The notes under the pieces were generated by a model, which was given only the letters and a program-made list of their open reading frames with translations, did not search any database and was not told the origin of the DNA. A DNA stretch of 64,000 bases, taken from M55B112 sp040903745 (GTDB lineage: Bacteria; Bacteroidota; Bacteroidia; Bacteroidales; GCA-2748055). Positions 44,946 through 54,766 of the stretch are shown one piece after another (position 1 is the stretch's first letter; each line of letters opens with the position of its first letter). The DNA lies in assembly GCA_040903745.1 (NCBI GenBank), contig JBBDUV010000063.1:59720-123719 (forward strand). Direction: 5' to 3'. The translations under genes were made by a program, and so were the position numbers.

Positions 44946-46073
44946 CTATTCCAAATAAATAGCCAGATATTGATTGGCAATATCATTCCAGTTAAAATCA
45001 TTTGCAGCCTTTTTACATCTATCTGATATCATTTCATAATTGATGTTAATCTCTCTAATTTTTGCTATTATTTCTTCCTTATCTTTAGGATTTACAGCAA
45101 ATCCAACGTAACCATCTTTAAAAAATCCATCTATACCCTGCCCTTTTGTATAAATAACGGGAAGTCCCTGAGACATAGCCTCTATATAGGTCAACCCAAA
45201 TGTTTCCTTTAAAGAAATCATTATATATATGTCAGAAATTTGATAAAATCTCCTCAACTCTTCTTTATTACTAAGCCTGCATTGGATTTTCACCTTATTA
45301 GAAGTACTTGCTAATCGTTCTACCCGACCACTATATCTATCATTACGATCTTTTCCAATCAAGGTTAAATAGGTAGGTTCCATCAGTTTTTTATTTGCTT
45401 CTGTTACCGTATTTATCAACCCTATAATGTTCTTATTTCTAGTAAATTGTCCAACAAACAACAATTTATTTATCTCAAAATCATTCCTGTCTTTTATACC
45501 AGAATTTTTAAACCAAAAGTCACTGATACCGTTTGGAATAACTTCTGACTTTTCCTCAACTATATTTCGATATTTCTTAGGTAGAATGTTGTTTATTAGT
45601 TCATCTTTATAGCTTGGATTAATAAAAATTATTTTTTTTGCATTTTTCAAAATTTGAAATGAAAATTCTCTTAAATGAACCATATATCTGTAAAAAATAT
45701 TTATATCTGTATTCCTTACTGAGATAATATATGGAATAGAAAATCGTTTAAACAGGTTATAAGCTACTCCACCATCGCTAAATAAAGTATGGGCGTGTAT
45801 AACATTGAATTTTTGTAAATCATGATGAGTATGAATTAAATGCTTTGTAGTTTTCGCAATTTTAAGTTTATAAAGTATACGATGATATGGTCGTAAGATA
45901 TTTAAAAAATTGAAATCAAGGTTATCGCAATTTATCAGATTTTTATTTATCAATGAACTGTCTCTTAAGGGGACATACACATATTGATAGTTACCTTTTT
46001 CCCATAATTTAGTTATTACATTTTTATATAACTCAGTTGTTGAGTAATTACAACAGATATGTAATATATTCAT
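44946..46073 (-). CDS. Glycosyltransferase family 4
   Basis: 375 residues, GT-B fold. Donor-site motif EX7E: Glu-Thr-Phe-Gly-Leu-Thr-Tyr-Ile-Glu followed by AMSQGLPVI. FVGQFTRNKNIIGLI marks the start of the C-terminal domain. It overlaps the upstream GT2 gene by four bases and ends 8 bp before the next, so it is part of the same operon. Strongly AT-rich coding. Confidence 0.9.
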   Translation of the reverse strand: MNILHICCNYSTTELYKNVITKLWEKGNYQYVYVPLRDSSLINKNLINCDNLDFNFLNILRPYHRILYKLKIAKTTKHLIHTHHDLQKFNVIHAHTLFSDGGVAYNLFKRFSIPYIISVRNTDINIFYRYMVHLREFSFQILKNAKKIIFINPSYKDELINNILPKKYRNIVEEKSEVIPNGISDFWFKNSGIKDRNDFEINKLLFVGQFTRNKNIIGLINTVTEANKKLMEPTYLTLIGKDRNDRYSGRVERLASTSNKVKIQCRLSNKEELRRFYQISDIYIMISLKETFGLTYIEAMSQGLPVIYTKGQGIDGFFKDGYVGFAVNPKDKEEIIAKIREININYEMISDRCKKAANDFNWNDIANQYLAIYLE

Positions 46074-46960
46074 ATTGATAAAAATAACGTACGCATAATC
46101 TTAAAAAACTGCTGTATTCTAAGCAAGAAAAAACCGGGGACAAATACAATTGTCCTTAATAATCCTATCCTTGGTAATAGTTTTTTTACAAATCTTACAA
46201 TGGTAATAACATTAAAAATTCTTACAAACTCGTACGCTAAGACAACTAACGTATCCTTACCTCTTAATTTATACCTTTCTGCTCTTCCTTCTGCTATACG
46301 AAGAAATTTTTTCCTTATTTCTTTGAAAGTTTTTCGGGTTGGATGGTATACTAAAATATCTCTTTTGAAAACAAACATGAATTTACGTTCAAAAGCCCTA
46401 AGTGACCATTCAAAATCGCCACCTGATTTAACGGGTAAAAACTCTCCGATATCTTTAAAAACTTTTTTTGGTACAATTAAATTGGCAGTAGCTCCCCCTG
46501 CACCGGAATAAAATGTTTTTTCATTATCTAAAAACCCCACGTAATCAAAGTTTTCCCATATAGCCGAATTGCTTTCCAAAATAAGTTTTATATCCCCTGC
46601 AATAATTGTTTCGATATTCTGACTAATTGTATAAAAATTAAATATGTTAATTAACCATTCTTCATGTAAAATGCAATCTGCATCAGTAAATGCTAAAACG
46701 TTCCCATTTGAATTTAGACACCCAAAATTTCTGGCAGCATAGGAGCTCTGAGTTTCATTATATTTCAGATAATTCAGATTTAGTGCATCATTTGAATCTA
46801 TAAACGCTTTGATATCCTCATCACTCCCATCTGTTGAATTATTATCCACAAAATTAACCTCGAAATTTTCATTTCCGAGCTTCTGATTTTTAATGCTCTC
46901 AAAAAGTAATGGGAGAAAAACAGAAGAATTATAAACTGGAATTATTACTGATATTGACAT
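46070..46960 (-). CDS. Glycosyltransferase family 2
   Basis: 296 residues, GT-A fold. FVDNNSTDGSDEDI and the metal-binding FTDADCILHEEWL identify the family. A late hydrophobic stretch (RTIVFVPGFFLL) may touch the membrane. It overlaps the polymerase gene by 32 nt. The protein resembles the GT2 at 51412 in the YAARNFG and FTDADC blocks, so the two may be distant copies. Donor and acceptor are unknown. Confidence 0.9.
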   Translation of the reverse strand: MSISVIIPVYNSSVFLPLLFESIKNQKLGNENFEVNFVDNNSTDGSDEDIKAFIDSNDALNLNYLKYNETQSSYAARNFGCLNSNGNVLAFTDADCILHEEWLINIFNFYTISQNIETIIAGDIKLILESNSAIWENFDYVGFLDNEKTFYSGAGGATANLIVPKKVFKDIGEFLPVKSGGDFEWSLRAFERKFMFVFKRDILVYHPTRKTFKEIRKKFLRIAEGRAERYKLRGKDTLVVLAYEFVRIFNVITIVRFVKKLLPRIGLLRTIVFVPGFFLLRIQQFFKIMRTLFLSI

Positions 46961-48242
46961 TGTCTTCCTTATTTAAAAAAATAAAAGATATGGCCATAAA
47001 TATCCATACTGTAGTTACGAACCTAAGCTCATAAAAATTAAATGCGATAAAAATATTAATAAGGGCAAATAAAAAAGGAGTTGATTTGGTTTTAGGACCA
47101 TCTTTCTTGTTATATAAAACAATAAATAGATTGATATACAGGCTTATTGTAACAATGAAACCTAAAATACCCCGATGCACCATCATGGTTAGATATGAGT
47201 TCAATAAACTATGCGGGGGCAAAAAAGTATACGTTCCATCATACTTAAAAAGGTTCCCATCACCAATCCCAAATAAAAAAATCTTGAATTCTGAAAATAA
47301 GATGTGAACACCTTCTAAAATCAATAATAAATGGCGGTCCTCAGAAAGCTTCCCTGATGTCAATCGAAGTAATAATTGATCGAAAAAAATTGTGCTTGGA
47401 ATATAAAGAATTATAGCACATATTATAAAAGCAAAAAACAGGTGAATAATCTTTAATCTGGTTTTCAACTTAATGACTTTTAATTGGGTAATCCAATAAA
47501 TAAATATTGTAATAAGCAATGATATAATAGTAGTACGAGTGAGTGTGCCGAGCATCAAGAAAATTAAACTGAAAAGAATTACAATATTTAAGCCCCGCTT
47601 CTCCTTTAATTCTTTAAGACGGAAATATTGTAATATAATAAGAATCGACATTGATACAGCCAGTGCAGGTGATATACCATAGGGAAGTCCGATCCTTGGA
47701 AAAAAACCTGCACGGAATTTTTTCGTATCAAATGTATATGTTTCAAAAATAGGTAACACATCAGTCAAAGGTAATGTATCAATTAGCCTCAGATTAAAAA
47801 AGAATTCATAATAAATGTAAATTGAAATAAGCAAAGGAAAAACTGCAGACAAGATTATGCTTCTTACGAGTTTAGAAATATCAGAGGGCTTATAAAGATT
47901 AACAAACATAATAATCAATATCAATCCCATTAATTCATTCAAAAAATAGGCTGAAAATTCACTCCGGTTAGAACATTGAAAAATTGCTATGATAAGGAAA
48001 ATCAAGTAAAACAAAATGATTGTGTATAACCCAAAGTGCCCAATAATTTTGAAATTGTTAATAATTATATAGACTATAAAAAAACCTGCAAACAATATAA
48101 ATGTAATGCGATAAAAGGATAGCCCAATAATAAAAGGAATATTCAACTGATAACTATCAATAGGATGAAGAAAAACAAGAAGAAACCCAAGGTTCTTTAA
48201 TAATAACTCAATATTAATTTTATGTGTATCAGAGAGAAGCAA
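46929..48242 (-). CDS. wzy: O-antigen polymerase/ligase-like membrane protein
   Basis: 437 residues, about ten to twelve membrane helices with a long periplasmic loop (about 300-355) containing the RHLLLILEG..GIGDGNLF segment typical of the Wzy_C/O-antigen ligase superfamily. It would polymerise repeat units on the outer face of the inner membrane. The symbol is by role; a ligase cannot be excluded. Placement between glycosyltransferases and a flippase (57004) supports a Wzx/Wzy pathway. Confidence 0.8.
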   Translation of the reverse strand: MLLSDTHKINIELLLKNLGFLLVFLHPIDSYQLNIPFIIGLSFYRITFILFAGFFIVYIIINNFKIIGHFGLYTIILFYLIFLIIAIFQCSNRSEFSAYFLNELMGLILIIMFVNLYKPSDISKLVRSIILSAVFPLLISIYIYYEFFFNLRLIDTLPLTDVLPIFETYTFDTKKFRAGFFPRIGLPYGISPALAVSMSILIILQYFRLKELKEKRGLNIVILFSLIFLMLGTLTRTTIISLLITIFIYWITQLKVIKLKTRLKIIHLFFAFIICAIILYIPSTIFFDQLLLRLTSGKLSEDRHLLLILEGVHILFSEFKIFLFGIGDGNLFKYDGTYTFLPPHSLLNSYLTMMVHRGILGFIVTISLYINLFIVLYNKKDGPKTKSTPFLFALINIFIAFNFYELRFVTTVWIFMAISFIFLNKEDNVNISNNSSL

Positions 48243-48259
48243 TTCAGAAATATATTATT

Positions 48260-49390
48260 TTACTTAAAGATCCTTGATAGTTCATATATTCTGGAAGTGA
48301 GTGTTACAGGGTCATCACTATTCTGATCAAAAGTGAATTCTGCAAAATTATAGGTAAAGTGCAATTGTTTATTAAATATTGCAAGTGCATTTTTTTCCTT
48401 ATCCGCCATAAATATTTTTTGGATAAAGGGCATTTCAAATCCAGCAGCGTTATAGCTGTAGCAATAACGATTAACTTTTATTGAATCATCTTTAATTATT
48501 TTACTAATATCACTGCTATCCTTATTTAATTCAATTGCTTTTTGAAATCTTTCATCAAAGGCTAGGTTAAGCATTCTTTCAAACCTCCTTGATTTATAAA
48601 AAGGCAATTCAAAACCATATTCCTTTATTAAACCAAAAGCATATAAATTAAATAGATGATACCCTTCCTCTTTATATAAATAACTTTTCCCCTTCCAAAC
48701 CTTAATATATAATTCATGTAGAGGTCTGATCAGGTTTTTAGTTTTTTGCCCATAAGTTAATTTATTACGTATTCCATGCTTTATTAACCCTGAAGGATGA
48801 ATTCGAAGATTTGAATTAAGCATTTGAGAGAATCTCAATATTTTTTTTTTAAGATCCATATTCTTCGTAATAGAAAACAACATGCAGCCTGAAGCACAAA
48901 ACCACAATTGATGATTGAAAGTAAAGTCAATGTGACCAATGCTTCCATCATATAACCTTCTCTTCCACAGGCCAGAATTATAATCAAATGGAATCATATT
49001 GAATAATTCTTTTGCTAAATTCAAGTACTTTACATCATTAAATATTTGGTAACCTTCAATTAAAGCCTCAATATTCCATGCAGGCCCAATCACTCCATTC
49101 ACTTCATCCTTCCCTTTTTTTTCACGATGTTTGAAGGTGAATCCGTTTCTAAATTCCTTATTATAATACAAATAATCCAGTGCTCTCCGGCAAGCAATTT
49201 GAAATACTGAGTCATTAGTTAATTTGTAGGCCTTTGCAAAAGTGATAACCCAATGAGAAGTATTTCTGACAGGTGTTTCAGGATCATAATAAGGTCCATT
49301 ATGGCCTGCCGCCATTGAACCATCTTGACTTTGTTTGTCAAGAGCATTCTTAACTACTAATAAAAAAATATCTCTGTAAGGATTTTTCAT
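48260..49390 (-). CDS. Alpha/alpha-toroid-like protein in the polysaccharide locus
   Basis: 376 residues, no signal peptide. Regularly spaced amphipathic helices (for example TSHWVITFAKAYKLTNDSVF, IACRRALDYLYY, NLAKELFNMI) suggest an alpha/alpha barrel, as in glucuronyl hydrolases, lyases and C5-epimerase domains. I cannot name a family. It lies 17 bp after the PL6-like lyase gene and may act on the same polysaccharide, but it appears cytosolic. Medium confidence in the fold, low in function. Confidence 0.6.
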   Translation of the reverse strand: MKNPYRDIFLLVVKNALDKQSQDGSMAAGHNGPYYDPETPVRNTSHWVITFAKAYKLTNDSVFQIACRRALDYLYYNKEFRNGFTFKHREKKGKDEVNGVIGPAWNIEALIEGYQIFNDVKYLNLAKELFNMIPFDYNSGLWKRRLYDGSIGHIDFTFNHQLWFCASGCMLFSITKNMDLKKKILRFSQMLNSNLRIHPSGLIKHGIRNKLTYGQKTKNLIRPLHELYIKVWKGKSYLYKEEGYHLFNLYAFGLIKEYGFELPFYKSRRFERMLNLAFDERFQKAIELNKDSSDISKIIKDDSIKVNRYCYSYNAAGFEMPFIQKIFMADKEKNALAIFNKQLHFTYNFAEFTFDQNSDDPVTLTSRIYELSRIFK

Positions 49391-49407
49391 TTAATAAGCC
49401 TAATATA

Positions 49408-51138
49408 CTATTTTAAGATTTGAATCTTCTCTCGGCTAACTACAATATCGTTTACAGAAACTACAATAACATACAATTGGCTTTTTAAATATTTAGGCTG
49501 CCATGTTAGTAAATGGTTGCCAGCTGACAATTTCTGATCTAATATTGTGTCACAAAGTCGACCTGCAATATCAAAAACAAGGATCTTAACTTCTGCTTCA
49601 TTAATCATGTGTATATCGACAAAACTATTATCAGTAATGGGATTAGGGTATATGCTTTTTATTATTGCGTGTCCATCAAAAGTTGAGCCCCTAATCCAAA
49701 CTGGACCTATTGTGGGGCCAATATCATTAATTTCCAGAGGCTTAGCGTAATTAATGCTACCCTTTATATATCCAATTACCTTCTCAGCCTCAGCACTCAA
49801 TTGGGCGTCCTTTTCAGGGAATAAATAAAACAATAAGGCTCTCCTTACAAATATTAGACTATCGCTTAAGACCTGTTCTCGCAATATATTAAGAGGTAGT
49901 ATTGCAGTACTGATATTTTGACTTGCTATGAAATTAACATTATTATCGATTACTATTTCCGAATTATTTGCATATGGATAAGTGATATAATTACCTTTAA
50001 AAATCAAATTATTCATTGCCGAACTGGGGCTAAAGATTAAAATACTATCCTCTTTATTAATGAAAGTATTATTTACAATACTGATATCAGTGGGTTCCAA
50101 AACAAAGCCTAACTCTACATTTTGCGAAACTGAACTAAAAACGGCGCTGGGCAAATTTATAAAATGATTATACGCAACAATGCTATTTTTCGTTTGTGGA
50201 TTATACCTGATCTGTGACTCGCGATATTCTCTTCCATACTGAAAGACAACCGATGCCTCCATTAATGATTCAAAATAATTATTAACAACAATATTATCAG
50301 ATCCAATAATTCGAATTCCGCGAGTAGAAGCGTTCAGCTCTCCAATAAAAAAATTACTTTCTATTATACACCTATCTCCGTGTCGAAGAGTTAGTTGTCC
50401 GGTACAGCGTCGAAAGGTATTATTGCGATAAATGTTTTCACATGATTTATTTGAAATTATTTCAATTTCACCCTGAAAATCTTCAAACAGATTCTTTTCA
50501 ACAATAGTTCTGGAAATATTATCCATTTCATGACTAAACCCAATTCGGATAATCTCTGCTCCATTTCTTCCAAGTTCTTCCCGATATCCGAAATAGTTGT
50601 GATCAATTCGGTGGTAATTTGGAGTGCTTTCTGTCCTAACCTGAACAATAGGCGCTTCAGTTGTTTTATTAATAAAATGACAATGATCAAGTCTATTGTA
50701 CTTCCCTTGTTTGAACTCTATCCAATAGCCCAGATTGTAGTTGTAGCTATCAATAATAGAATTTGAAAAACGACAATTATTACCCAAGAATCTAACGACA
50801 GGATGGTTATGCTCCTCCGTATACATACCTTGAATTCCTTTAAAATATAGGTCACTTACTAATAAATAATCCCCTTCGATCACTATCCTTGAATTTTCAG
50901 AGAATATAACTCTTCCAGGCGTTTCAGCTTTAATCAAAATAGGAGCCCCTTCATAGCCGTTTCCTTTTATAGTAACGATAGAATTTTTATAATGGCCATT
51001 TTTGATATAAACAGTACTACCAGGTTCTAATAGCATCTTATCCAATTCATTGGGATGCAATAGCTGATCTTGCGATAATAATGCTATACCAGGCATTAAT
51101 AATAAGAAAAAGCCTATTAATTGCTTAAGAAAAATCAC
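49408..51138 (-). CDS. PL6 family polysaccharide lyase with T9SS sorting domain
   Basis: 576 residues: signal peptide (to about 22), beta-helix, and a C-terminal type IX secretion domain from about 500 (SIYPNPITDNS, then DIAGRLCDTIL and SREKIQILK at the end). It matches chondroitinase B/alginate lyase. Catalytic Lys231 and Arg252 have the same 21-residue spacing as Lys250/Arg271 in chondroitinase B, and Glu224/Glu226 match its calcium ligands. So the enzyme should cut uronate-containing glycans outside the cell. Its place inside a synthesis operon suggests trimming or release of the product. Confidence 0.85.
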   Translation of the reverse strand: MIFLKQLIGFFLLLMPGIALLSQDQLLHPNELDKMLLEPGSTVYIKNGHYKNSIVTIKGNGYEGAPILIKAETPGRVIFSENSRIVIEGDYLLVSDLYFKGIQGMYTEEHNHPVVRFLGNNCRFSNSIIDSYNYNLGYWIEFKQGKYNRLDHCHFINKTTEAPIVQVRTESTPNYHRIDHNYFGYREELGRNGAEIIRIGFSHEMDNISRTIVEKNLFEDFQGEIEIISNKSCENIYRNNTFRRCTGQLTLRHGDRCIIESNFFIGELNASTRGIRIIGSDNIVVNNYFESLMEASVVFQYGREYRESQIRYNPQTKNSIVAYNHFINLPSAVFSSVSQNVELGFVLEPTDISIVNNTFINKEDSILIFSPSSAMNNLIFKGNYITYPYANNSEIVIDNNVNFIASQNISTAILPLNILREQVLSDSLIFVRRALLFYLFPEKDAQLSAEAEKVIGYIKGSINYAKPLEINDIGPTIGPVWIRGSTFDGHAIIKSIYPNPITDNSFVDIHMINEAEVKILVFDIAGRLCDTILDQKLSAGNHLLTWQPKYLKSQLYVIVVSVNDIVVSREKIQILK

Positions 51139-51411
51139 TTGAAATCTATTTTGTGCCTGTTTATAATGTCTGATATCTGCGTTACCCTCTATTGACAGAC
51201 AATTTGGATGTCTCTTTCTCTATATTTAATCCATTTTTAGAAATGGGAAAAGCTTTTTATACTTCTAATTTGCTGAAGATGTATTAATTTCAACAATATA
51301 GATACAAAGCGAATATTTCATAATAATCAGAGTTCTTAAAGAAAATTTTTGAACTACAACTAAATTATCATATTATCTATAAAATTCTTAAGGTTTAGCC
51401 AAGTTCTGTCT

Positions 51412-52281
51412 CTATTTTCCAATACAGTAAGTTAATCTTCCGTAATTAGTTGATAGTTTTGCAATCCAAGCAATCAACCAAATAGAGATGATTTTAAATC
51501 TAGTTGGTTGTATATCCTTATTTAACATTGATACTTTTAAAGCCTTAAAATGAACTGGCATAAATCCAGAAAAGATTCTATTTGCGATCCATTTTTTCCT
51601 TTTACCATCCTTGAACCACAATTTCATTTGCCCTCTACCTACTCTTACTTGCTTAATAATTAATTCTTTATAATTACGTGCCGGGTGATAAACAATGGCT
51701 TTTGAAGCGTAGGAAATGGTAAAACCTGCATCAGTTGCTTTTTTTGTCCACTCAACATCACCTCCCGATCTCAGATTAGCATCAAATAATCCTATTTCAT
51801 TAAATAAATGTTTTCTTACAAACAGGTTTGCTGTTTTTCCAATCTTCCTCTCTCTTACATTAATTTCATTCTGCATATTAACCAAAGAATCATAGATTTC
51901 AGCTGCAGATTTCTTTTCATAAAAGAATTCCACATTCCCAGCAACTATGTCAATATTATTAGCCATCATCTCTTCTAAACCTTCATTAAGCCATCCAGGA
52001 GATACAATACAATCAGAATCAGTAAATGCTATTATTTCGCCCTGTGCCGCTTCTATTGCCTTATTTCGAGCAGCATATGAGCCTTGTAGTTTGGTTTCAA
52101 ATAACAATTCAACATCACCAAAATTTCTGACAATGTCAGGGCTTTTGTCAGAAGACATATTATCAACAAAAAGAACCTGCAGCTGTTCTTTTGGATAGTT
52201 CAGTTCAACAATTGAATTTAGTAACTTGGCTAAAGTAGATTGAGCATTGAATACTGGAACAATTATAGTTACTTTTATCAT
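51412..52281 (-). CDS. Glycosyltransferase family 2
   Basis: 289 residues, GT-A fold. Nucleotide-binding FVDNMSSDKSPDIV and metal-binding FTDSDCIVSPGWL are clear; LRSGGDVEWTKKATDAGF follows. The 273-bp gap towards the lyase has no gene. It is close in layout to the GT2 at 46070. It probably adds one residue of the repeat unit; donor unknown. Confidence 0.9.
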   Translation of the reverse strand: MIKVTIIVPVFNAQSTLAKLLNSIVELNYPKEQLQVLFVDNMSSDKSPDIVRNFGDVELLFETKLQGSYAARNKAIEAAQGEIIAFTDSDCIVSPGWLNEGLEEMMANNIDIVAGNVEFFYEKKSAAEIYDSLVNMQNEINVRERKIGKTANLFVRKHLFNEIGLFDANLRSGGDVEWTKKATDAGFTISYASKAIVYHPARNYKELIIKQVRVGRGQMKLWFKDGKRKKWIANRIFSGFMPVHFKALKVSMLNKDIQPTRFKIISIWLIAWIAKLSTNYGRLTYCIGK

Positions 52282-52306
52282 GATTTTTTTTAGTAGAATT
52301 TAAGTA

Positions 52307-53224
52307 TTATTGCACGTATTTTTTCCTGGACTTCAATCTTGATTCTTTTATTTTATTAAAATAGAATGGCATTATAAATAATATCAACATAGAATATAAA
52401 GCAGCTAGAAATCTGGATCTTATTAAACAATTCTTTACATTGCTATACACCTGTCTGAATAAAGATCGTATTATTTGATTACTATTCTCATTTATGTTCA
52501 GTAATACACCAAAATAGGATATTAGGATTCTTTTAAACAGTTTTTTGTTTGACTGCCTATATTTGCTTGTAATCTGCTGATCTCTATCGTGAACAGCAAA
52601 TGCACCTAAATGTACACCTAGTTTAAAACCGTGAAAATATAGTCGGTTCACATAATCCTTATCTTCACCATAATGTGGGAACAACGGATTAAATAACCCA
52701 ACAGTCAATAGACAATTCCGGCTTAACAGCCAGGTCGCGGCATTAATAAATGAATTTTCAGCAATAAAATTATGATCCATTTTTACTGCCAAACAGGATA
52801 TCAAATCATGATTTCCACGAATATAGGTATAGAAAAGTTTATCTAGTGAACCTTGGTTATTTAAATGTAAAGGACTGACCAATCCATATTGTATGTTTTT
52901 TTTCTGCTCTTGGATTAATTTCGCTATAGTATCCTCTTCAACCCATGCATCTTGATTAAGTAAAAATACGTAATCTGCAGATTCTTGTAGTGCAAGCTCG
53001 ATCCCAATGTTATTTGCTTTACCAAAACCAAGGTTCACTTTTGATTTAATTACTTTTACACTACTTAAAAAATTATCCTCAATTATTGAAACCGTCTTGT
53101 CAGTTGAATTATTATCAATTATAATGATCTCATGATCCTGTATATTTGAATGAATTAAACTATGAATACATTTACTGATCCAGATCTCACCATTAAATGT
53201 AACTACAATCGAATATAATTTCAT
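52307..53224 (-). CDS. Glycosyltransferase family 2 (rhamnosyltransferase-like)
   Basis: 305 residues from ATG 53224, whose ATGA overlaps the stop of the upstream gene; the frame opens 30 nt earlier. IIIDNNSTDKTVSII and FLLNQDAWVEEDTI (the DxD equivalent is NQDA) place it with WbbL-like rhamnosyltransferases. A C-terminal hydrophobic stretch is present. Sugar specificity is only a suggestion. Confidence 0.88.
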   Translation of the reverse strand: MKLYSIVVTFNGEIWISKCIHSLIHSNIQDHEIIIIDNNSTDKTVSIIEDNFLSSVKVIKSKVNLGFGKANNIGIELALQESADYVFLLNQDAWVEEDTIAKLIQEQKKNIQYGLVSPLHLNNQGSLDKLFYTYIRGNHDLISCLAVKMDHNFIAENSFINAATWLLSRNCLLTVGLFNPLFPHYGEDKDYVNRLYFHGFKLGVHLGAFAVHDRDQQITSKYRQSNKKLFKRILISYFGVLLNINENSNQIIRSLFRQVYSNVKNCLIRSRFLAALYSMLILFIMPFYFNKIKESRLKSRKKYVQ

Positions 53225-54108
53225 TTCAGAAGCCGTAATACCTGAAACTTGCATTCTAATACAATTAATCGCATTATCTCTAAAAATGCTTCAATAATTC
53301 TATAGGCTTTAAGCAGTTCGAATATCCTGCTCCTTGACAATTTCTTCCATCTTTTATGAAGTTCCAGGAATACCATTTTATCATAAGCAAAGTAGGGTAC
53401 TAATAATTCAAGATATTTTATAATTCTTCCCCGCCGGGTTCTTTTTTCAATCGAATTCCACATACTGTTTGAGTGCAACCTGTAAACTGCAGCATTTATT
53501 TCCAGTTTTTTTATCTTTCCAAATTGGGCTAGATACATTAGTAGTGGATAATCACCAACCTGTGATTTAATAAAATTTTCAGGATAAGCTTTTAGCAATT
53601 CTTTTCTGAAAACAATAGATGGTGTATGAATAAAATTTCCCTTCGCTAATTCGTAAATATCAGTAGAATCTGGAACGTCCCTGGTGATATCATCCTCTCT
53701 AAGTTTCCCGTCTTTTTCAATTTTCACGGAATGAAAACAAATTGAAAAATCCTTGTTCTTTTCCAGAAAATCTACTTGCTTCTGTATTTTAAATGGATCT
53801 ATCCAGTAATCATCGCCCTCACATAGAGCAATATATTTCCCCCTTGCCTTTGGCCAGACAAACCGCGTTGAGATACCTCCCTCTCCTTTTGAAAACTGGT
53901 TTTCTTCCTGAAGAATTGGGAAAATTTTGTCAGGATACTTTGTTTGAAATTCTTTTATTATTGCTATTGTCCCATCATTAGATGAATCATCATGTATGAT
54001 TATTTCAAATGGGAAATTCGTTTTCTGAGAAAGAAAGCCAATTATAGCTTGCCGAATATAATTTTTATGATTGTATGTAATGCATGAAATGGTTAAAATA
54101 GGATTCAT
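53221..54108 (-). CDS. Glycosyltransferase family 2
   Basis: 295 residues. ISCITYNHKNYIRQAI at the start and the metal site ALCEGDDYWIDP are typical of GT2 enzymes in capsule loci. HDDSSNDGT binds the nucleotide. It begins 4 bp after the acetyltransferase gene. Donor unknown. Confidence 0.9.
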   Translation of the reverse strand: MNPILTISCITYNHKNYIRQAIIGFLSQKTNFPFEIIIHDDSSNDGTIAIIKEFQTKYPDKIFPILQEENQFSKGEGGISTRFVWPKARGKYIALCEGDDYWIDPFKIQKQVDFLEKNKDFSICFHSVKIEKDGKLREDDITRDVPDSTDIYELAKGNFIHTPSIVFRKELLKAYPENFIKSQVGDYPLLMYLAQFGKIKKLEINAAVYRLHSNSMWNSIEKRTRRGRIIKYLELLVPYFAYDKMVFLELHKRWKKLSRSRIFELLKAYRIIEAFLEIMRLIVLECKFQVLRLLK

Positions 54109-54112
54109 AATA

Positions 54113-54766
54113 TTACTTGCTACTTAAAAGCTTTGCTGGATTTCCTACAACTATAGTGTTTTCGGCAATATCTTTTAATACAACTGCCCCAGCACCAATT
54201 AAAGAATAATCACCAATAGTAATTTTTTCAATTACAGTTGCATTGCTGCCTACATGGACTGCCTTCCCAACATGGACATTAGCACCAACGACTGAATTCG
54301 TAGCAAGATGAGCAAATCTATCCATATAACTATCATGTCCTAGAAAAGAATTTGGTAACAATATACAATTATCCGACACTGTTGTGTCAGGAGATAATTG
54401 AGACAATGGTGACATTAAGACACCACATCCTATTGAACAAAAACCTTTTGGAATTATGGCTGTTGGATGTAAAAGAGTTGCAAATCTTGTTTTTGGAATA
54501 CCTAATTTTACAATATTTTCATAGACTTCTCTTTCTTTCTTCATGCCTACATATGCAATAAAAAAAGAAACATCTTCCTGATCAAGATATTTATTTATAT
54601 CACAAGTCTTTCCAAGTACTTCAATTTTTTTGTACTTACCAATTTTAGAACCTCTGGGATAAACGTCATTTAGAAAACCTAGTACTTTATAGTTACCAAG
54701 GTCATTTGCAACTGAGGCAGCAATCATGCCTATCCCACTACCTCCTAAAATAATTAGTTTATTCAT
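54113..54766 (-). CDS. NeuD-family sugar O/N-acyltransferase
   Basis: 217 residues. A Rossmann-like N-terminus (GGSGIGMIAASVANDLG) and hexapeptide beta-helix (about 100-210) with the likely catalytic His in NSFLGHDSYMD. It overlaps the CitE-like gene by 8 nt and stands next to MaoC-like, unlike the PglD-like copy at 42532. I infer it may attach an acyl group made by these two enzymes to an amino sugar. Simple acetylation is the alternative. Confidence 0.85.
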   Translation of the reverse strand: MNKLIILGGSGIGMIAASVANDLGNYKVLGFLNDVYPRGSKIGKYKKIEVLGKTCDINKYLDQEDVSFFIAYVGMKKEREVYENIVKLGIPKTRFATLLHPTAIIPKGFCSIGCGVLMSPLSQLSPDTTVSDNCILLPNSFLGHDSYMDRFAHLATNSVVGANVHVGKAVHVGSNATVIEKITIGDYSLIGAGAVVLKDIAENTIVVGNPAKLLSSK

